A stretch of DNA of 35,147 nt from Candidatus Aerophobetes bacterium Ae_b3b (GTDB taxonomy: Bacteria > Aerophobota > Aerophobia > Aerophobales > AE-B3A), in NCBI GenBank assembly GCA_005223085.1, contig NJBP01000017.1:1-35147 (forward strand), in the 5' to 3' direction. Both the position numbers and the translations under genes were made by a program. The notes under the pieces were generated by a model. It was given only the letters and a program-made list of their open reading frames with translations, was not told the origin of the DNA and ran no database searches. Every line of letters starts with the position of its first letter. The first letter of the stretch is position 1. Positions 31,554-35,147 of this stretch are shown one piece after another.

Positions 31554-31579
31554 TATAATCACATTTTATAAAATGTCAA
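31552..31579 (-). promoter_or_regulatory. Promoter of the copper operon
   Basis: Minus-strand TTGACA (31579-31574), 16-base spacer and TATACT (31557-31552; 5 of 6), 56 bases before the first gene. The spacer contains ATTTTATAAAAT, itself an inverted repeat. Confidence 0.8.
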
Positions 31580-31940
31580 GGGGGTAAGTTCAGGAGTTTC
31601 CCCAAAACTTCACATAGTTTTCCTCTAGATGTTGAATTAAAGAGGTATTGAGAAGATGGGAAAGGGGAAAGGGATTTTTCCGCGTGACACAGCTTAAGAT
31701 TTTGAATAGAATTTGGGAAAGCTCCTGATGATGACCTAAAAGGGCCTGGAGGGCTCTGGTGAAGATTCCTTTTTTAATGCATATCCCGGGGTCTATCTAA
31801 TCTCATTGTGTGGTCTTTGCGTTAATGGTATCTATGTTTGTATAGTGTTGAAGGTATTTGGATGAGTGAAACAAATCGCAAACATACGCCATACGATGTT
31901 CATAGTCTTTGAGGAATTAGACCTGTGCTCGCCATTATTC
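31580..31940. other. Non-coding gap with a possible minus-strand coding remnant
   Basis: No start-to-stop gene is supported. On the minus strand 31796-31590 is open for about 68 codons with protein-like composition (IFTRALQALLGHHQELSQILFKILSC, SLIQHLEENYVKFWGNS) but has no start codon and no family I recognise. It may be the tail of a lost gene upstream of the copper promoter. Confidence 0.4.
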
Positions 31941-32135
31941 TCAACAGTCCTCTTTCTGTTTTGCTGGACACTTCACACTCCCATAGGAACAAAATATACA
32001 GCAATCACCTTGCTTTGGTCCTAGGGGAGCCTTACAATTGGGGCATTGATAAAAAATTTGACAAGTATCTGTTGGCATTGTTTCCTCTTTCTCAAAATCA
32101 CATTGAGGACATTTCACTATGGACTTTAAGTGCAT
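31941..32135 (-). CDS. GDCCVxC-type zinc-binding protein
   Basis: A 64-aa protein with two Cys pairs, CPQCDF and CPNCKAPL, and the signature GDCCIFCSYGSVKCP, matching the GDCCVxC small-protein family, usually found near copper and mercury resistance genes. It probably binds a soft metal. GGAG eight bases upstream supports the ATG. It sits between the copper operon and the third SHOCT gene. Confidence 0.85.
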   Translation of the reverse strand: MHLKSIVKCPQCDFEKEETMPTDTCQIFYQCPNCKAPLGPKQGDCCIFCSYGSVKCPAKQKEDC

Positions 32136-32177
32136 AATTACGTCTCCTTCTGGTAAGTTGCATTGGGTATATGACGT

Positions 32178-32501
32178 TTAACTTTGCAAATCCTTTTTCA
32201 TTTGCTCAAATTCTTCCTTGGTAATCTCACCCCTGGCGTAGCGTCTCTTTAAAATATCTATTGACGTTTCTCTTGGAGTTTTCCGAAACGAACTATCATA
32301 ACTCCTCGGTTTTGTACTTTGTAAAATAAAATAAACCACCACAACGATTACAATAAGGAATAGTATCCACATGAGTGTTCCTCCATACCAAAAATTCATC
32401 ATATGCCCCCAGCCATGCATATGCCCCTCATCATTGCCATTGGCAAAAGCTATAACCGGCCAAATAAAAGATATCGCCCACAAGAAAAATAATTTCTTCA
32501 T
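32178..32501 (-). CDS. Exported or membrane SHOCT-domain protein
   Basis: A 107-aa protein: signal peptide (KKLFFLWAISFIWPVIAFA), a His/Met-rich segment (EGHMHGWGHMM), one transmembrane helix (GTLMWILFLIVIVVVVYFIL) and a C-terminal SHOCT module (DILKRRYARGEITKEEFEQMKKDL). I chose ATG 32501 behind AAAAGGAGG; the track start is eight codons earlier. The His/Met segment beside copper genes suggests metal contact, which is an inference. An extended -10 (TGTTATAAT, 32542-32550) lies upstream. Confidence 0.82.
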   Translation of the reverse strand: MKKLFFLWAISFIWPVIAFANGNDEGHMHGWGHMMNFWYGGTLMWILFLIVIVVVVYFILQSTKPRSYDSSFRKTPRETSIDILKRRYARGEITKEEFEQMKKDLQS

Positions 32502-32541
32502 TGTCTTGTTCCCTCCTTTTGGCAAAATTTCGCCTGCCTAC

Positions 32542-32550
32542 ATTATAACA
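32542..32550 (-). promoter_or_regulatory. Extended -10 promoter element
   Basis: TGTTATAAT on the minus strand, a TGn extended -10 with a perfect TATAAT, 40 bases before the SHOCT gene at 32501. No convincing -35. Confidence 0.5.
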
Positions 32551-32668
32551 TACCCAAAAATTCTCTAATGGCGTCCTCCAATGATAAGTTAAGGTAAATA
32601 TGGCTAGTTGTCAACTTATATCCTATTTTATTTCACTATTCTAAGGTGCTCTGGCTCCTCTCTCAATT

Positions 32669-32813
32669 CTATTCCAATCTGACTTTACCATAGGTTTCTT
32701 TTACGTCTTTCCTTTTCATTATACCTAAGCGACCAATAGCTGGGCTTAAGCCTAAGGAACCCCACATAAGTAGACTGGCAAGGAAACCAGCAAAGCCGAT
32801 TCTTCCCGTTCAT
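32669..32813 (-). pseudogene. Frameshifted small membrane-protein ORF after acs
   Basis: Directly after the acs stop, ATG at 32813 opens MNGKN, then the hydrophobic sequence IGFAGFLASLLMWGSLGLSPAIGRLGIMKRKDVKETYGKVRLE continues in another frame to a stop at 32669. Removing one base in AAGAATCGG would join them to about 48 residues. It may be a small membrane partner gene with a frameshift, or an error in the assembly. The frames are seen; the joining is inferred. Nothing else is recognised in the 315 bases between acs and the SHOCT gene. Confidence 0.45.
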
Positions 32814-32816
32814 CAG

Positions 32817-34766
32817 TTATGCTTCATATTTCTCCTCGTATTTCTGTTTGAGCATGGCCATCACGGAAGGGTCCGCCAAAGTGGTGGTATCCCCCAAAGC
32901 CCTACCTTCAGCGATATCCCGAAGCAGACGCCTCATGATCTTGCCGCTCCTCGTCTTGGGGAGCTCATGTGCGAAGAAGATATCGTCAGGTCGGGCTATA
33001 GGTCCTATTTTTTGGGCCACATGTTCTCTCAACTTCTGAACCATCTCGACTGATCCTTTAAAACTACTCTTCAAAGTTACAAAGGCGGCGATAGCTTGTC
33101 CTTTGATCTCATGGCTTTTCCCGATCACCGCGGCTTCCGCAACTGCGGGGTGGTCAACGAGGGCACTCTCCACCTCCATCGTGCTCATACGGTGACCGGC
33201 AACGCTCATCACATCGTCCACCCGTCCCAAAAGCCAGAAATATCCGTCCTCGCCCTTTTTGCATCCATCACCTGTGAAGTAAACACCGGGGAACCGTTTC
33301 CAATACTGCTCGACATATCGCTGAGGATCGCCGTAAATGGTGCGTAACATGGCTGGCCATGGTCTGGTTAAGACCAGATATCCTCCATCGGTGGGCTTGC
33401 CAGCCTCATCCACCACCTCAGCTTCTATCCCTGGGAAAGGTCTGGTAGCTGAGCCAGGCCTCAGAGAGGTTACTCCGGGAAGGGGAGTTATGAGGATCAT
33501 ACCGGTCTCCGTCTGCCACCAGGTGTCCACCACAGGACAACGTCCACCACCTATGTTCTGGTAATACCACATCCAAGCCTCAGGATTTATAGGTTCACCC
33601 ACGGTCCCCAGCAGACGGAGTGAGGAAAGGTCATGCCTTTTAGGGTATTCATCCCCCCATTTCATGAAAGCCCTTATAGCGGTAGGTGCGGTGTAGAGTA
33701 TAGTCACACCGTATTTTTCCACTATGGTCCAGAACCGGTCCTTATCGGGATAATTGGGCGCCCCTTCGTACATCACCACCGTAGCTCCGTTGGCTAAAGG
33801 TCCGTAGATGATGTAGCTGTGACCGGTGACCCACCCTATATCAGCAGTGCACCAGTAGACATCCTCGTCTTTCAAATCGAAGACCCATTTAGTAGTGATG
33901 TAGGTCCCCACCATATAGCCGCCGGTGGTGTGCACTACGCCTTTGGGTTTGCCAGTAGTGCCACTGGTGTGGAGGATGTAGAGGATGTCCTCAGCATCCA
34001 TCTCCTCAGGCTGACAGTACAGAGGCGCGTTTTCCATAAGTTGATGCCACCATACATCTCTTCCAGAGGTCATGGGCACACGTGTGGCATTCATAACACC
34101 GCGATGGACTACCACCACATTCTTGACAGTCGGACAGTTCTGTAGCGCTTTATCAGCGTTATACTTGAGGTTAACTACGTTTCCTCGTCTAAAGCCACCA
34201 TCAGCGGTGATGAGGACTTTGGCTTGAGCGTCGTTGATTCGGTCGCAAAGCGATTCTGCGGAAAAACCCCCAAACACTACGCTATGAGGAGCGCCGATAC
34301 GGGCGCAGGCTAAAACGGAGATAACCATCTCGGGGATCATCGGCAGGTAAATGGTGACCCGGTCGCCTTTCTTCACACCCAGGGATTTAAGTACGTTGGC
34401 GAACTTACTAACCTTTCGGTAAAGGTCATAGTAGGTTAACACCTGATTTTCACCCGGTTCCCCTTCCCATATGATAGCAGCTTTATTTCGTCGCCAGCTG
34501 GATATATGCCGGTCAACACAGTTATAGCAAGCATTTATCTTGCCTCCTAAAAACCACTTGGCAAAGGGAGGAGTCCACTCCAACACCTTTTCCCATCTCT
34601 TGAACCAATGTAGACTTTCTGCCGTACTTGCCCAGAACCCTTCAAAATCCTTTTTCGCCTCCTCATAGACCCTATCCGACTGGACGTGAGCGGAGGAACG
34701 GAAAGATTCCGGAGGACAGAAAACTCGTTCTTCCTGTAAAAGGGTTTCTATTGCCTTTTTTGACAT
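32817..34766 (-). CDS. acs: Acetyl-CoA synthetase (AMP-forming)
   Basis: Activates acetate to acetyl-CoA through acetyl-AMP. The 649-aa protein is full length, with the ACS N-terminal lid ([24 protein letters not shown]), P-loop [61 protein letters not shown] and the acetylation-site motif [18 protein letters not shown] precedes the ATG. No acetate transporter or patZ/acuA-like gene is seen. In an anaerobe it could serve acetate uptake or run in reverse; sequence cannot tell. Confidence 0.98.
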   Translation of the reverse strand: MSKKAIETLLQEERVFCPPESFRSSAHVQSDRVYEEAKKDFEGFWASTAESLHWFKRWEKVLEWTPPFAKWFLGGKINACYNCVDRHISSWRRNKAAIIWEGEPGENQVLTYYDLYRKVSKFANVLKSLGVKKGDRVTIYLPMIPEMVISVLACARIGAPHSVVFGGFSAESLCDRINDAQAKVLITADGGFRRGNVVNLKYNADKALQNCPTVKNVVVVHRGVMNATRVPMTSGRDVWWHQLMENAPLYCQPEEMDAEDILYILHTSGTTGKPKGVVHTTGGYMVGTYITTKWVFDLKDEDVYWCTADIGWVTGHSYIIYGPLANGATVVMYEGAPNYPDKDRFWTIVEKYGVTILYTAPTAIRAFMKWGDEYPKRHDLSSLRLLGTVGEPINPEAWMWYYQNIGGGRCPVVDTWWQTETGMILITPLPGVTSLRPGSATRPFPGIEAEVVDEAGKPTDGGYLVLTRPWPAMLRTIYGDPQRYVEQYWKRFPGVYFTGDGCKKGEDGYFWLLGRVDDVMSVAGHRMSTMEVESALVDHPAVAEAAVIGKSHEIKGQAIAAFVTLKSSFKGSVEMVQKLREHVAQKIGPIARPDDIFFAHELPKTRSGKIMRRLLRDIAEGRALGDTTTLADPSVMAMLKQKYEEKYEA

Positions 34767-34798
34767 CCTTAATTCCTCCTAAATATGTGTGATTACTA

Positions 34799-34828
34799 AT
34801 CATACCATTATGAACAGACTTTTGTCAA
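34799..34828 (-). promoter_or_regulatory. Promoter of acs
   Basis: Minus-strand TTGACA (34828-34823), 18-base spacer and TATGAT (34804-34799; 5 of 6), 33 bases before the acs start. Confidence 0.7.
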
Positions 34829-34884
34829 TCATCTACGAGGTTTGATCATCTCATATTGTGGGTAAGTGAAGGCAAGCTCGGTCA

Positions 34885-35147
34885 CTATCTTCCCCGCCTG
34901 ATATACACATCTTTTGCCATCTCCTCATCCATGGCCACTTGAGTCTGACCAATTTGCAAAAGGTAAGAGGGAAATTTCTGAATTATCTGGATGGGCATTC
35001 CCGGTAAAATTCCCATAGCTATGAGCTTCTGAAGTTCTTTGTCATTCTTGCTATGAAGATACACTATTCTTCCCCTTTGCCCCGCATCCAGCTCAATTAA
35101 AGAAGAGACAATGGGATATATAGCCCGCTTGGTCTTTCCACAACATC
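34885..35147 (-). CDS. FeoA-domain C terminus of a DtxR-like metal regulator, cut by the window end
   Basis: The minus strand is open from the window edge: CGKTKRAIYPIVSSLIELDAGQRGRIVYLHSKNDKELQKLIAMGILPGMPIQIIQKFPSYLLQIGQTQVAMDEEMAKDVYIRR. The stretch from LDAGQRGRIVYL to the end is a FeoA/SH3-like domain, as found at the C terminus of DtxR/MntR-type repressors and in stand-alone FeoA. The Cys-Gly lead-in before it fits the DtxR dimer-domain joint. The N-terminal HTH lies beyond the window, so the regulator call is an inference. Missed by the ORF track because it has no start codon. Confidence 0.72.
   Translation of the reverse strand, partial: CCGKTKRAIYPIVSSLIELDAGQRGRIVYLHSKNDKELQKLIAMGILPGMPIQIIQKFPSYLLQIGQTQVAMDEEMAKDVYIRRGR

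Overview
The window looks like a piece of a chromosome from an uncultured anaerobic bacterium. It carries NiFe-hydrogenase maturation genes, an NADH-sensing Rex repressor, Rnf complex subunits, Fe-S assembly and ferredoxin genes, an AMP-forming acetyl-CoA synthetase, and arsenic and copper resistance operons. Base composition is moderately AT-rich. Starts are mixed ATG/GTG/TTG with strong AGGAGG-type ribosome binding sites, and several promoters are close to TTGACA/TATAAT, so it is a bacterium with an ordinary sigma70. I cannot name a species or phylum from sequence alone. No rRNA, tRNA, CRISPR array or intact transposase was seen.

Layout. (1) 1-4005: 3' part of a hydrogenase maturation protease, then hypF, hypC and hypD in overlapping order; the first 123 bases form a perfect 49-bp inverted repeat that is probably a contig-end artefact. 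(2) 4085-8970: an island on the opposite strand (5'-nucleotidase-like lipoprotein, exported acetolactate decarboxylase, alpha/beta hydrolase lipoprotein, TMEM175-like channel, relic of a short-chain dehydrogenase) that separates hypD from hypE. (3) 9135-12362: hypE, rex, rnfD, rnfG; the Rnf operon stops after rnfG. (4) 12501-14012: a relic of an ACR3 gene end, a VIT-like transporter, and a small HTH protein paired with a Cys-rich protein. (5) 19273-14022 (minus): a seven-gene ArsR-controlled operon: arsR, ArsP-type permease, mini-thioredoxin, an MtrA-like corrinoid protein, a SurA-thioredoxin fusion, a CcdA-like protein and acr3. (6) 19437-24494: RseC-like and DUF2007 proteins, two SHOCT proteins, HU, a TlpA/CcdA pair and an exported protein. 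(7) 24495-25412: decayed DNA with an ArsR-like start and a sigma-factor fragment. (8) 27985-25413 (minus): an IscR-like Rrf2 regulator with its own operator, NifU, zinc ribbon, HD protein and ferredoxin. (9) 31579-28098 (minus): a copper operon with two YHS/TRASH-like proteins, CsoR and CopA. (10) 32135-35147 (minus): GDCCVxC protein, a third SHOCT protein, acs and the end of a FeoA/DtxR-like gene.

The strongest candidate for something undescribed is the arsenic operon. It joins two arsenic efflux families to a complete-looking thiol relay (cytosolic CPRC thioredoxin, CcdA-like electron carrier, membrane-anchored SurA-thioredoxin). It also holds a free-standing homologue of MtrA, the cobamide-binding subunit of the methanogen methyltransferase, which keeps the histidine that ligates cobalt. 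This suggests corrinoid- and thiol-based handling of methylated arsenic, which is an inference. The cis-regulation is also unusually readable: an ArsR-type palindrome, an IscR-type GACT/AGTC palindrome and a CTGTATACAG palindrome each sit at the promoter of the operon whose regulator they would bind.
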